Positions 17,548-26,714 of a stretch of 64,000 nt of DNA are shown here, in pieces; position 1 is the stretch's first letter, and every line of letters begins with the position of its first letter. The notes under the pieces were generated by a model that searched no databases, was not told the DNA's origin, and worked only from the letters and a program-made list of their open reading frames with translations. This stretch comes from Streptomyces sp. P3 (GTDB lineage: Bacteria > Actinomycetota > Actinomycetes > Streptomycetales > Streptomycetaceae): the NCBI RefSeq assembly GCF_003032475.1, contig NZ_CP028369.1:8370001-8434000 (forward strand), read 5' to 3'. The position numbers and the translations under genes were made by a program.

Positions 17548-19003
17548 AGGGGCGGGTCCTGGAGACGCGGGGGAACCCGGGGGCGGGAGGTGCAGCGCAC
17601 GTCCCGCCCCCGGTGGACGGGCAGGGGATCAGAGGCCGGTCGGCGGCGGAGAGGGTGAGGCCGACCCGCTGGACGTGGCGTTCTGTGAGCCGGAGGGCGG
17701 GGGTGCGCCCTGCGGCGGGCGCGGTGGTGGTCGGCGGCGCGGACTGCCATCCGCTGCCCTGGCCGGAGGCGGCGTTCGCTCCGGGCCCGCCCGGCCCTGG
17801 GCTGCCGCCCACTTGGCCGCTGGTGTCGTCGGACACGCTCGTCGGCGCGGGCTGGACGGCTTTCTCCAGACCGGACTTGACCGCGTCGCCACCGGGCGAG
17901 ACGCCCGTACCGCCGTCCTGCGAACCTTCCTTGCCCCCTCCGCCGCCGGTCGGGTTGGCGGCGACGTCGCCGGGGAAACCGCCACCGCCAGCGGCGTCGG
18001 GCCCCTGCGGTGCGGCGCCTGCTCCGGCTGCAGCGCCACCGGTTCCGGCAGTGGCCGCAGCCGCGGCGGCCTTACGGGCGGCGTTCTCGGCATGCGCCTT
18101 GGCGATCTGCGCTCCGGCGCCACCGGCACGGTGGATGGACTCGCCGTCGGTCCCGTCGGCCGCCCAGTGCACGAACTTGAAGACGGCGTAGGGGCACAGC
18201 AGCACCAGGATCATGATCACGATGCCGGACATGACGTCGGCCAGAGCGGCGATGCCGTCCTTGGCCTCGGTTTTGCCCATGGCGGCGATACCGAGGACGA
18301 AGATCACGGTCATCAGGAGCTTGGAGACGACGAGGGTGGCGGTGGCCTCGATCCAGCCCTTGCGCCAGCGCCGCGCGACCTCCCACCCGCCGCCGGCGGA
18401 CGCGAAGACAGCCAGCGTGACCATGACGAGGATGCCGACCTTGCGGACCATCATCACGCACCAGTAGAGGAAGGCACCGACGGCGGCACCAAGGCCGGCG
18501 ACAACCGCAACGAGCCAGCCCATCCCGGACAGGCCCGCGATCTGGTTGACCTTCACGATGCGTCGCACGGCCGACTCGATGTTCAGGTGGGCGGTCTTGA
18601 ACAGGCCGTCGCTGACGGCATCGACCACTTCGACGGCGACCGTGGTGAAGGCGATGGCGCAGAAGGCGAACAGGACGCCGCTCATGGTGCCGGTGAACGC
18701 TGCCAGGGCTTGTCCGTCGCGTCGGATGGCGGCCCGGACCAGTTGTGCGCAGAATGTGGCGACCAGCAGGACCAGGCCCAGAGGCAGCAGCATCTCGTAG
18801 TTGTCGACGAACCACGACGCGTTGAGGTCGACCTTCGTGGTGGTGTTGACGGCCTCGGCGGCCAGATCGGCTGCGGCGGCGGCCAGTTCACCGGCGGACT
18901 TCGCCATCCAGTCACCGATGGCCTTGCCGGGGTCCGAGGCGAAATCGACTGCGTCGCCGACGGCGCACAGCTTGTCTGCCAGGGGGAAATCACAGAAACC
19001 CAC
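17540..19003 (-). CDS. SCO6881-like VirB6/TrbL membrane protein, altered C-terminus (copy 1)
   Basis: A polytopic membrane protein of the T4SS core: about six or seven hydrophobic helices between residues 55 and 260 (MLLPLGLVLLVATFCAQL, MGWLVAVVAGLGAAVGAFLY, VGILVMVTLAVFASA, MSGIVIMILVLLCPYAV), then a long Gly/Pro/Ala-rich tail. The membrane part is intact. An extra C near 17717 shifts the last ~40 codons, so the expected stop at 17629 is missed and the frame runs to 17540, overlapping the SCO6880-like start. It starts with GTG at 19003. The SD lies in a GAGGAG/CTCCTC hairpin that could limit translation. Confidence 0.75.
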   Translation of the reverse strand: MGFCDFPLADKLCAVGDAVDFASDPGKAIGDWMAKSAGELAAAAADLAAEAVNTTTKVDLNASWFVDNYEMLLPLGLVLLVATFCAQLVRAAIRRDGQALAAFTGTMSGVLFAFCAIAFTTVAVEVVDAVSDGLFKTAHLNIESAVRRIVKVNQIAGLSGMGWLVAVVAGLGAAVGAFLYWCVMMVRKVGILVMVTLAVFASAGGGWEVARRWRKGWIEATATLVVSKLLMTVIFVLGIAAMGKTEAKDGIAALADVMSGIVIMILVLLCPYAVFKFVHWAADGTDGESIHRAGGAGAQIAKAHAENAARKAAAAAATAGTGGAAAGAGAAPQGPDAAGGGGFPGDVAANPTGGGGGKEGSQDGGTGVSPGGDAVKSGLEKAVQPAPTSVSDDTSGQVGGSPGPGGPGANAASGQGSGWQSAPPTTTAPAAGRTPALRLTERHVQRVGLTLSAADRPLIPCPSTGGGTCAAPPAPGFPRVSRTRPFD

Positions 19004-19039
19004 GAGGAGTTACTCCTCCTTTCTTGTCTCAGGCGCGGG

Positions 19040-19730
19040 TCACTGCGTGACGCTCGGGGCGATGGCTGCCAGGGTGCAGTCGTGATTCGGGCGGCGGCAC
19101 TGGACGGCGAGGGTCACGGCCCGTTCCTCGGCTCCGCCGCCGCCCTTTTTCCAGGCGATCTGCTGCGTGCCGTTGACGGTGACGACGTAGATGTACGCCT
19201 CGGTGATCGCGGACGGGTCGTCGGCCAGCGCCTGCTTGAACGCGGAGGGGTAGTGGCCCTCGGTGACGCTGGCGGTGGCGTGCTGGTCCTGGTCGGCCAT
19301 CCGCGACCACAGCACCGGATCGGGCACTTGGCCAGAGACCGAGGCCCAGTCGGCGTACTTGGTCTCCGTGGTCATCCAGGCGCGCATGCCGGCGAGTTGT
19401 TGGTCGCGGCTGGTGTCGCGGGTGTCGTAGGACCACAGCATCTGGGCCGCCGCCTTGGCGTAGGCGACCGGTTCGGGCGATCTGCGGAGGCTGGGACACC
19501 GACCCGGATCCGGAGGAAGGCTTGGGGGCGGCCTCGGAGGAGGACGGGCTGCCACTCGGGGTAGGCGCGGCGGTGCCCGGGGCCTGGTGGCCGTTGCCGC
19601 CGCCGGTCAGCAGGGCGACGATCCCGGCGACGGCGAGCAGGACTGCGACGGCGGAGGCGACGATCGCGATGCGCCGGTTGGCCGACCAGCCACTGCCATA
19701 CGAAGACAGGGAGGGGAGTCGTTTCTTCAT
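19040..19730 (-). pseudogene. Single-TM T4SS component (VirB8-like position), frameshifted (copy 1)
   Basis: N-terminal basic residues and one membrane helix (IAIVASAVAVLLAVAGIVALL), a Ser/Pro linker, then an extracellular domain (AAAQMLWSYDTRDTSRDQQL ... AEERAVTLAVQC). This topology is that of VirB8/TcpC-type scaffold proteins; the equivalence is inferred. An extra G at about 19473 (TTCGGGCGAT against TTCGGCGAT) separates linker and domain. The intact form is at 42117-42812. The start ATG follows the DUF6112 stop with a 1-base overlap (TGATG). Confidence 0.7.
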
Positions 19731-20037
19731 CAGTGCACCTGCGACCGAGGGTCGAGAAGAACGCGACGATGCCGTTCGCGGCGCCCAGGCCCAGGGCGGC
19801 GCCCGCGGCCACGACCGCGCCCTTCTTCCCGTTGGCCTCGGCCTGGTGACCGCCCGTGTGGTGTCCCCAAGCCCACACGCCGAGCGACACAGCGAGGGCG
19901 CCGACGACGGCGATGATGCCGAACAGGTTGATCGAGTTGACGACGTTCTTCAGCACGCTCAGGCCGGGCAGGCCACCGCCCGACGGCGTGATGCCGGGAT
20001 CGTAGGCCAGGTACTGCACGGTTTCGAGTAGGGGCAA
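19730..20037 (-). pseudogene. DUF6112-type small membrane protein, frameshifted at last codons (copy 1)
   Basis: About 102 residues in the intact form (42812-43120), with two membrane helices (FGIIAVVGALAVSLGVWAWG and AVVAAGAALGLGAANGIVAFF). This is the size and topology of a VirB2/TrbC-like pilin or pore subunit. Only the last few codons are affected here: one C is missing at about 19743, so the frame runs past the normal stop. The functional part may be untouched if that base is an error. Confidence 0.7.
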
Positions 20038-20281
20038 GGAAGCTCCTTGGGCGCGCCGAAATTTGGCGCGCGGGAATCACAGAAGGAAAGGGAGGAACGA
20101 GGCAGCGCCTCGTAGAAAGGGAGGGCAGACACCGTGGAGACACGGGCTGGCCCGGGCGGCGTCCGCGAAGAGACGGCATCGCTCGCACGAGGACGCAGCA
20201 GTGCCGCGCCGAGGCTGCGGACCGAGCCAGTGCTCCCGGCGAAGGCGCCGGCTCAGGGGCCGAACCGGCCGTGGAAGACCC

Positions 20282-20648
20282 CTACTTCGGGACCGGCGGC
20301 TTCGGAGCGGGGTTGGTCTTGTACGGGTTCGCGCAGTTGTAGATCATGTAACCGCGGCCGATTTTCTTGCCGTCCGACTTCCGGGTGACGGTGCCGCGCG
20401 TGTACCAGGTCTTCTCGGCCTTCTTGTAGACCCACTGGTCGTAGACGACCTTGTCGTGCCTGTAGCCGATGCCCAAGACCGTGGACGTCTTCGACGGTGC
20501 CTTGCGCACCTTGACCGCACTGCAGCTGATGGTGGTGGTGTCGGTGTCGTACGCCTGTGCTGCGGTGGCGGTGGCGAGGCCGCCGGCGACGACGGCCAGG
20601 CCCAGAGAGGCTGCCGCGATGGCACGCTGGGCGGGGGCGGGTTATCAA
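20282..20648 (-). pseudogene. Secreted SH3-like protein, frameshift in signal peptide (copy 1)
   Basis: A TTG at 20648 with GGAG 8 nt upstream starts a signal peptide. One base is missing right after ITRPR, but the other frame continues as AIAAASLGLAVVAGGLATAT and into the mature domain (VRKAPSKTSTVLGIGYRHDK ... GRGYMIYNCANPYKTNP), an SH3b-like fold. Such domains bind cell wall, which fits the peptidase encoded next to it. Copy 2 is broken at a different place (10 bases lost after YDTG). Confidence 0.6.
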
Positions 20649-20720
20649 GAAGATGCTCCGTACGGTTGAGGGAATCTCGGTCAGAGATGTGCGCCGGGGC
20701 CCCTTGCGCCCCGGCCGGTG

Positions 20721-21851
20721 TCACCGGACGCGGCGGGCGGCGAGGATCGTCCAGTCCTTGATCGGAGTGATCCGGACCGGCTTGGTGGTGCGCGGCGCCT
20801 CGATCACGAGGCCCTCGCCCAAGTACATGCCGACGTGCTCAGGGCGGGCGGCACTGCCGCGGCTGAAGATCAGGTCGCCGGCTTGAGTTGAGCTGGCGAG
20901 ACCGCCTTGCCCTCGTTGACCTGCGTATACGTGGTGCGGGTGAGCGTGACGCCTGCATGTGCGTACGCCTGCTGCATGAGGCTGGAGCAGTCGCAGCGGC
21001 CCATGGGGTCGGGGCCGTGAGCGTTGGTGCAGGTGCCGCCCCACTGGTAGAGCGTGCCGAGCTGGTGCATCGCCCACTCGATGGCCTTGCGTGCCTTCGG
21101 ATCGGCGTCCTTTGGGATCGCGTAGCCCTTCGGGACGCTTCCCTCGGGGATACGGCCGAAGCCGGAACCGTCCTGGCCCGGAGCACAGCCGCTCGTGCCG
21201 GTCGATGCTTGCTCGCCCTGGTCTGCGCCCTTGCTGTCCGCGTCGGTGCCGCCGCCCGGGAAGGTCTTGGCGATGGCATCCTGCAGCGCGGTGGCCAGGC
21301 TCTCCCACTGCGCATACGCGTCGGGGTAGGCGGATCTCTGCACGGCTTGGGCGGCCTGGGCGACGGTCATCTGCTGCCAGCCGCTCACCTTGAGCAAGTG
21401 CTTGTAGAACTGCTCGGAGGCGTAGACCGGATCGCGGATCTGCTGGGCACTGCCCCAGCCCTGGGAGGGACGCTGCTGGAACAGGCCGAGCGAGTCCCGG
21501 TCCCCGTAGTTGAGGTTGCGCAGCCGGCTCTCCTGCATCGCGGTGGCGAGCGCGATGATCTGTCCCTTCCTGGGGACGTCGAGCGAGAGGCCGGCGGCCA
21601 CGATCGTCGCCGCGTTGGGGACTTGTTCGGCGGGCAGGTCCAGGCCCTCGACGTGGACGTTCTTGCCGGACGCGCCGTCGAGAATCTTGGTGACCTGCTC
21701 GGCGACCTCGTCGGTGTCGATGTCGGTGAGGCAGCTGCTGAAGGAGCTGCTGCTCTGCACGGCGTCGGCGGAGGAGGCCAGCAATGCCGGTGCCGGCGAT
21801 CAGGATTGGGGAGAGGAAGACGACGCCGATGCCGGCGGCGAGCGCCTTCAA
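20721..21851 (-). pseudogene. VirB1-like C40 peptidase/lytic protein, frameshifted (copy 1)
   Basis: The intact form is at 43799-44932. The N-terminal anchor, lysozyme-like domain (ALATAMQESRLRNLNYGDRDSLGLFQQRPSQGWG) and NlpC/P60 domain (CDCSSLMQQAY, EHVGMYLGEG) are all present but in different frames. Two bases are missing at about 21783 (CCAGCAATG against CCAGCATCATG) and one near 20878. It opens the T4SS-like operon. Wall-cutting enzymes of this type make room for the secretion channel. Confidence 0.75.
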
Positions 21852-21910
21852 CCGGAGCGGATCGCTCGCCGGCCAGGGCTTTCGGGCGTGGGTGGGTGGC
21901 GAGACGTCAT
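21848..21910 (-). CDS. Twenty-residue leader peptide coupled to the C40 peptidase gene
   Basis: An ATG at 21910 with GAAGGA about 7 nt upstream opens a 20-codon frame (MTSRHPPTPESPGRRAIRSG). Its stop overlaps the TTG start of the peptidase as TTGA. The same arrangement, with two amino-acid changes and the same length, is at 44929-44991. The peptidase TTG has no good SD of its own, so translation of the operon's first large gene may depend on this leader. Confidence 0.45.
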   Translation of the reverse strand: MTSRHPPTPESPGRRAIRSG

Positions 21911-22130
21911 GAGCGTGTCCTTCGGGGTGCAGTGTCCGGCGTGCCGCGTGCGCGAGGCATGATGGGAAGGGCGCGGCGGCCGGGGCGGGCGATCAAGGCG
22001 GGCCGGTGGGGGCGAGTTGCCGCTCGCTCCGCGTGGCCGGGCGGTGAGCTAGGTGTGCCGGGGCAAGGGGGTACCTCCGTGAGGTGGGGCAGGGAGTAGT
22101 CAGCGGCGGTGTGCGCCGGGCGGTTCAAAA

Positions 22131-22159
22131 ACAGTAGGCCCAGATCGGCGGTTGACCAA
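22131..22159 (-). promoter_or_regulatory. Promoter of the T4SS-like operon
   Basis: On the minus strand, -35 TTGGTC (22159-22154), a 17-nt spacer and -10 TACTGT (22136-22131) point toward the leader peptide and C40 gene. The -35 lies in the arm of the palindrome at 22154-22210. Copy 2 (45215-45243) is identical. Confidence 0.55.
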
Positions 22160-22210
22160 AAAGCTGGCGTGAGGTATCGGAATCCGGCACCTCACGCCAG
22201 CTTTTTGGTC
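22154..22210. promoter_or_regulatory. Perfect 22-bp-arm palindrome between divergent promoters
   Basis: Arms at 22154-22175 and 22189-22210 are perfectly complementary (GACCAAAAAGCT... to ...AGCTTTTTGGTC), with a 13-nt centre. Each arm's outer end is the -35 of one of two divergent promoters, and beyond them the -10 regions form a looser outer repeat (CAAAAACAGTAG against CTACAGTTTTTG). This geometry suggests an operator controlling both operons. As RNA it would also form a strong hairpin, but it lies upstream of both operons. Copy 2 (45238-45294) is identical. Confidence 0.6.
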
Positions 22211-22232
22211 GTCGGCGTTTCGCCTCTACAGT
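22205..22232 (+). promoter_or_regulatory. Promoter of the methyltransferase operon
   Basis: -35 TTGGTC (22205-22210) and -10 TACAGT (22227-22232) with a 16-nt spacer. In copy 2 the T-run in the spacer has one more base, giving the preferred 17 nt. It points to the methyltransferase gene at 22362. Confidence 0.5.
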
Positions 22233-22361
22233 TTTTGGACTCCCCCTCGCCTTCCTCGGTCTGTGGCCTGGGCTTCTGCATGCCCACTCCCGGCCCGCGA
22301 GGATTTGTGTGCGAGGCGGTGAGTTCTCTCCGCGACTCCGCACCCGAATAGGGGTTCCTCT

Positions 22362-23114
22362 TTGCCTTTTTCTCTGCACCAGGGCGACGCCCTCAGTGTT
22401 CTCGCCGGCCTTCCGGACGGCTGCGTCGACTCCGTCATTACCGATCCGCCGTACAACTCGGGCGGTAGGACCGCGAAGGAGCGCACCACCCGCTCCGCGA
22501 AGCAGAAGTACACCTCCGCCGACGCCCAGCACACCCTGCCGGACTTCACCGGCGAGAACATGGACCAGCGAAGCTACGGGTTCTGGCTGACGCAGATCAT
22601 GACCGAGGCCCACCGCCTCACCAAGACGCGGGACCGCTCTGCTGTTCACCGACTGGCGTCAACTCCCGATCACGACGGATGCGATCCAGGCGGCAGGGTG
22701 GCTGTGGCGTGGGGTACTGGCCTGGCACAAGCCGCAGGCCAGCCCCAGAAGGGCCGGTTCACCCAGAACTGTGAATTCATCGTCTGGGCCAGCAAGGGGG
22801 CGATCGACGGCTCCCGGAACCCCGTCTATCTGCCCGGCATGTACTCGGCCTCGCAGCCCTCGGGGGCGAAGCGTCAGCACATCACGCAGAAGCCCGTCGA
22901 GGTGATGCGCGAGCTGGTCAAGATCAGTCCTGAGGACGGTACGGTGCTCGACTTCTGTGCCGGCTCCGGCTCCACGGGGGTGGCCGCACTGCTGGAAGGC
23001 AGGGACTTCATCGGCGTGGAGAAGACCGAGCACTACGCGGCGATCGCGGCTGACCGGCTCACCGAGACGATCCGCAAGACCCTCACGCAAGACGACGTGG
23101 TTCTCACCGCCTGA
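22362..23114 (+). pseudogene. DNA methyltransferase with scrambled middle (copy 1)
   Basis: The motifs DPPYNSGG near the start and DFCAGSGSTGVAAL near the end mark a beta-type adenine or N4-cytosine DNA methyltransferase, as in copy 2. Here 2 bases are missing at about 22630 (GACGCGGG against GACCGGCGGG) and one at about 22742. The net change is three bases, so the frame is restored, but about 38 residues between them (RDRSAVHRLASTPDHDGCDP...) are out of frame. The product would be full length but probably inactive. Confidence 0.75.
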
Positions 23115-23253
23115 GCCGCGAGCGCGCTTCCCGTCAAGCGACCGGCGCCCTAGTGCCAATCCGGCGAAGTGGACTTGTCACCCGTCGGCGGTCCGAGCAT
23201 TGCCGCTTCCGTCTTCCTTACATTCCGCGTCTCGTAGGAGGCCCAACTTCTTC

Positions 23254-23891
23254 ATGCCCGAACCCATAAAACCCCCTGACGATGGGGAGTTGGAGCCGGT
23301 ACGCATTCCCGATCCACAGCTGGAAGGAATCGAGGCGAGCGTCCGACGGCTCATGGAGCAGTCGGCGCAACAGGCGCAGCAACTCGACCACCTCGCGTCC
23401 GCCCCTGAGCCGAGCGGATCGCCGTTCGCCGCGTTCGGCATGCCGGGGCTCGGCGGGCCGCCTGCCGCCGCTCCGCCGGAGCCCCGCCCGATCCTGGAAC
23501 TCGACGGGGAGGAACGCGAAGACGAACTCGACGCCTTGTCGGACTGGATCGACGACTTCTTCCTCCCGGTGTACGGGGCGGAGGTCACCACCGCAGCGCC
23601 CTGGTGCCTGCAGTGGCAGGAGCACGATGATGTCGTGGCCTGGCTCCACGCCCTGTGGCTCGCCTACCAGCAACACAAGGACCCCGAAGCCGGATTGAGC
23701 GGCCTGTTCGTGTGGCACCGGGACTTCCTCACCCACGCCTTGCGGCCGTCCGCGCACCGGGCGGGCCGCTGTCGGCCTGCATGACCTCTCCCGACCGGCC
23801 AGCGCACCGTCTTCTGCCCGGCCCGCCGCCGTCCGCGCGCACGGAGACGGCGGCGGCGGAAGCCGACGGGCCCGCAGAGCCGACGTCATGA
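23254..23891 (+). pseudogene. DUF4913-type protein, frameshifted near the C-terminus (copy 1)
   Basis: The DUF4913 region (LSDWIDDFFLPVYGAEVTTA, WCLQWQEHDDVVAWLHALWL) is intact. One C is missing at about 23742 (CACGCCTTGCGG against CACGCCCTTGCGG), so the reading frame ends early at 23784 instead of at the TGA at 23889-23891, which overlaps the next gene's ATG. The conserved domain would still be made. Confidence 0.65.
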
Positions 23892-24231
23892 CCGCGGGAC
23901 AGGGACAGCCGCCTTCGGACTGAGCTTCGACCCCCGCGCGCTGACCGATCTCCTCCAAGCCCCCAGCGATATCCGCGACCTCACCCTCGCCTACCTGCAA
24001 GAAGTCGTGAACGCACAGCGCTTCGGACTGCGCCTCGACGGTGACCTGGAGGGCTACCGAAAGCTCTTCGTGGACTCGCGCAAGGACTGGCGCGTCGTCT
24101 ACGGCGTCCGCCCGGCCCCCGCGGAGTCCGCGCACTCAAAGGAGATCCACGTCGTCGCCATCCGGCCGCGTGCGGGCAACGACGTCTACGACGAGGTCGG
24201 CCGCCGCCTGGGGATGACCCGCGGCCGCTGA
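23888..24231 (+). pseudogene. RelE/ParE-like toxin-type protein, frameshifted near the start (copy 1)
   Basis: ATG overlaps the DUF4913 stop as ATGA. One C is missing after GGACAG (about 23909), so the start frame is lost. The body, readable from about 23925, has the RelE/ParE pattern: LGDLxGYRKL-like LDGDLEGYRKLF, DWRVVYGV, HVVAIRPR, VYDEVGRRLG. It ends GMTRGR, a natural C-terminus that copy 2 lacks. Confidence 0.6.
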
Positions 24232-24388
24232 GCGCCCGCACCCACGCGGCCCGCTCCCGCTCCCCGCAGCTGACCACCCGCACTCCGACGCCCCGGCCCG
24301 GTCCACCGTCCACCGCAACGCCGGGTCTGCCCCGTCCCGCACACAACCCGCGCACCACCACACCCGCTGAACGCACGGAACCTCGCCT

Positions 24389-25086
24389 ATGCCCCCTGAA
24401 CCCGCGCCGACACCAGCCCGGCGTGCGGTCTCCCCGCTCGACCACCGCCTCGAAGCCGCCACCGGCCACGACATCGACACCCTGTGGGCCTACCGCGACC
24501 GCGGCATCCTCGACGAGCCACACGCCCACCTGGTCGATCGACACCGCGAGCTGGCCAAGACCCAGACCGGCGTCACCTTCTACCGCCGCCTCCTGAACCG
24601 CCTTTCCAGCGGCGAGTTCGACGTCAACGACGCCCTGTTCACGCGCATCCACCGCACCGTGGACCAACTGGAGGAGGCCGCCGACGCACGGAACGCCGCC
24701 GCCGGGAAGGTACTCGCCGCCCTGGAGCCCATCGAGGCCGCCGCAGCGGCCCCGGCGCCCGAAGCGCAGCCACTCGCGACGGACGACCACGCCGCCCTGC
24801 TCGCCATCGCCGGTGGCGCCAAGCTCTACGAACACCTGCTGACCGGCCGGATGTCCGTCACCGCGCCTCCGGTACCCGCATCCCACACGCCAAGCTGCAG
24901 CGACTGGAGGACGCCGGCCTGGTCGTGAGGGATACCGGCCACCCCGTGCACGCCGGCCAGCCGGTCGCACTCACCGACGCCGGACGCGCCGCGCTGTTCG
25001 CCGCCCGTCGGACCCCCACGACACGGGCACCCACGCTCCCGGCTCGCCCCGGCACGTCGCCGTCCACGCCGGTGCAGCGGCGCTGA
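24389..25086 (+). pseudogene. Winged-helix DNA-binding-type protein, frameshifted (copy 1)
   Basis: The N-terminal half (TGHDIDTLWAYRDRGILDEP ... helical segments) reads from the ATG at 24389 without a break, unlike copy 2. One base is missing at about 24866 (ACCGCGCC against ACCGCCGCC), which shifts the winged-helix part (RIPHAKLQRLEDAGLVVRDT). The two copies are broken at opposite ends, so together they show the full ~232-residue protein. Confidence 0.6.
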
Positions 25087-25103
25087 ACTCCACCGAAAGG
25101 CCC

Positions 25104-25853
25104 TTGTTGCCCCCTACCGAACCGGCGCCGGCCCGGAAGCCCATCCCCCAAGTCGACTTCGAGCTGGACGACTTCGATGCCGACGAGGAGATGTACCTCG
25201 ACTTCTACCGCCAGGTCGCCGTCCACGAGGACATGCTCGTCCCCCTCGCCGCACACCACACTCCCAACGGCGCGCACAGCTACTACGTCCTCTTCGACCG
25301 CACCGCCACCTGGGGACACCCTGGTATGCCGCAGCTGCTCGCCGTGCATCTGCAACGGGACCGAGAGAAGCGGACGTTCACCTTCGAGCAGGCCGGCGTG
25401 CCACTGCCCGCGATGGCGCAGTCCTGGCTCGTCCACCGCGGCTGCCCGCAGGACGCCATCGGCCTCGACCCCGAGCTGGGGCCACCGCCGGCAGACGAGG
25501 CGACTCGTGCGCTGGAGCGACGCCTTGCGGGCGACGGCGACCACTACGCCATGGGCTACTCCTACACCCGCGACGACCCGGACGACATGGTCACCGTCGT
25601 GGCACTGCGCGCCCTGGACGAGCGAGCCCCCAGCCCGTTCCGCGTCGTGGTCGAGGAGGTCGACACCGACGCGTGGACGCACACCCTGCGCGAGGGCGGC
25701 TTCGACACCGTGGGCGAAGCCCTGCAGTGGTGCGACGACCGGCTTACCGACGAGGCCAGCCCCCTGCCGCCGGTCCGCCCGGCAGCCGCAGCCAGCCGCC
25801 CGGCCGTCCTGCCGAAGGCCCCTGCTCCACGCCCGCCCGGCCGCTCGCGCTGA
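25104..25853 (+). CDS. Hypothetical acidic protein (249 aa)
   Basis: Starts at a TTG pair (25104 or 25107) behind GAAAGG. The first ~70 residues are acidic (FELDDFDADEEMYLDF); the middle has a strand-rich look (SYYVLFDRTATWG, LLAVHLQRDREKRTFTFEQ); the tail is Pro/Ala-rich. I do not recognise a family. It follows the winged-helix gene closely, so it is probably in the same operon as the methyltransferase. It is one of few genes intact in both copies, with several amino-acid changes (for example AGVP to DGMP), so selection may still act on it. Confidence 0.6.
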   Translation: MLPPTEPAPARKPIPQVDFELDDFDADEEMYLDFYRQVAVHEDMLVPLAAHHTPNGAHSYYVLFDRTATWGHPGMPQLLAVHLQRDREKRTFTFEQAGVPLPAMAQSWLVHRGCPQDAIGLDPELGPPPADEATRALERRLAGDGDHYAMGYSYTRDDPDDMVTVVALRALDERAPSPFRVVVEEVDTDAWTHTLREGGFDTVGEALQWCDDRLTDEASPLPPVRPAAAASRPAVLPKAPAPRPPGRSR

Positions 25854-25892
25854 GCGCCAAAGCCGACGCTGGCGGCGCAACATAGCCGACGA

Positions 25893-25915
25893 TCGCCGGT
25901 TAGCCAAACCGGCGA
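25893..25915 (+). terminator. Hairpin after the methyltransferase operon
   Basis: Stem TCGCCGGTT / AACCGGCGA (9 bp) with loop AGCCA, 38 bp after the 249-aa gene. Copy 2 (48981-49003) has the same hairpin with one further pair. No T-run. Probably a terminator before the separately initiated SH3 gene. Confidence 0.5.
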
Positions 25916-26001
25916 GTCTCCGGACCCTTATACAGCCGCCGGGACAACTCCCGCGGCGCCATTCCACACAATCCCTATGCCTTCACGGAGGTTTCTTCCG
26001 C

Positions 26002-26349
26002 ATGCGCTCCACACGAATTGCCATATCCGCGGCGATGCTCGGCACGCTCGCCCTGCCGGTGCTCTGCGCCACCACCGCCAGTGCGGCACCCGCCGCGGTA
26101 TCTGCGGCCCCCGCGAGCAGCTGTTCGTCCCTGCCGCCGCTGCCGTACAAGGTCCACGCGTCGGCTGTGACCATCCGGTCCAAGGCCACCACGAAGTCCA
26201 CCGCGCTCGGCGTGCTTTACAAGAGCCACAGGTTCACCGTGCACAAGAAGAGCGGCAACTGGCTCTACATCACGGACAGGTCGACCGGCGTCAAGGGCTG
26301 GGTGTCCGGAACCTACGTCTACCGCGATACCCGTATGTGCCTGGACTGA
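26002..26349 (+). CDS. Secreted SH3-domain protein
   Basis: 115 residues. A signal peptide (MRSTRIAISAAMLGTLALPV, cleavage probably after ASA) is followed by a bacterial SH3 domain (YKVHASAVTIRSKATTKSTA, GNWLYITDRSTGVKGWVSGT) with two Cys. SH3b domains bind peptidoglycan or mediate wall contacts. An SD (GGAGG) lies 10 nt before the ATG. It is intact in both copies. It is a distant relative in design of the SH3-like gene at 20282-20648. Confidence 0.75.
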   Translation: MRSTRIAISAAMLGTLALPVLCATTASAAPAAVSAAPASSCSSLPPLPYKVHASAVTIRSKATTKSTALGVLYKSHRFTVHKKSGNWLYITDRSTGVKGWVSGTYVYRDTRMCLD

Positions 26350-26449
26350 CAGGTATTCAGCAGGTGCCCGTAAGCGGCTGAGCCGCCGGGTACGGCCGCC
26401 CCCTCGCATTCCCCCAGGCACCGGTCTTTCTAGAAAAGGAGTTTCTCTT

Positions 26450-26714
26450 TTGTCCGACGGCATATCCGATGAGGCTGAGGATGTCGTGGGCGTGCTCACC
26501 GAACGGATCGAAGCGCGCTTCGCCATGGACATGGACCAGTTGAAGGCCGCGGTCGCCGCCGCGCCGACCGTGAACCCTGACGCCACCGACGTCGTCAAGT
26601 GGCACGGCCTTCTCGTCGAGGCTCAGTCCCTGCTCGAGCGCGCGGGACGACCTCCTCGCCGCGCTGGAAACCCAGCCCAGCGAGGTCGACGACCCGACGA
26701 TGGGCCTTGCCCAC
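26450..26714 (+). pseudogene. Truncated copy of the 158-aa gene at the repeat junction
   Basis: TTG start behind AAGGAG. It matches the first ~90 codons of the gene at 49531-50007 and is cut at 26714, where sequence from inside tniQ begins. There is also an indel at about 26640 (GAGCGCGCGGGACG against GACCGCGCGGAGGACG). Not functional. Confidence 0.8.

Larger units (their letters stand above)
4547..26714. repeat. Tandem duplication, copy 1 (22.2 kb)
   Basis: Runs from inside tniQ to inside the 158-aa gene and is repeated directly at 26715-49797. Offset is about 22,168-22,172 bp on the left, then 23.08 kb after the IS in copy 2. It includes the intact tniB and tnsAB. Confidence 0.9.

Noticed and set aside
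22154..22210. Reading the large palindrome as a simple transcription terminator.
   Set aside because: It lies upstream of both divergent operons, between their -35 boxes, and no gene ends next to it.
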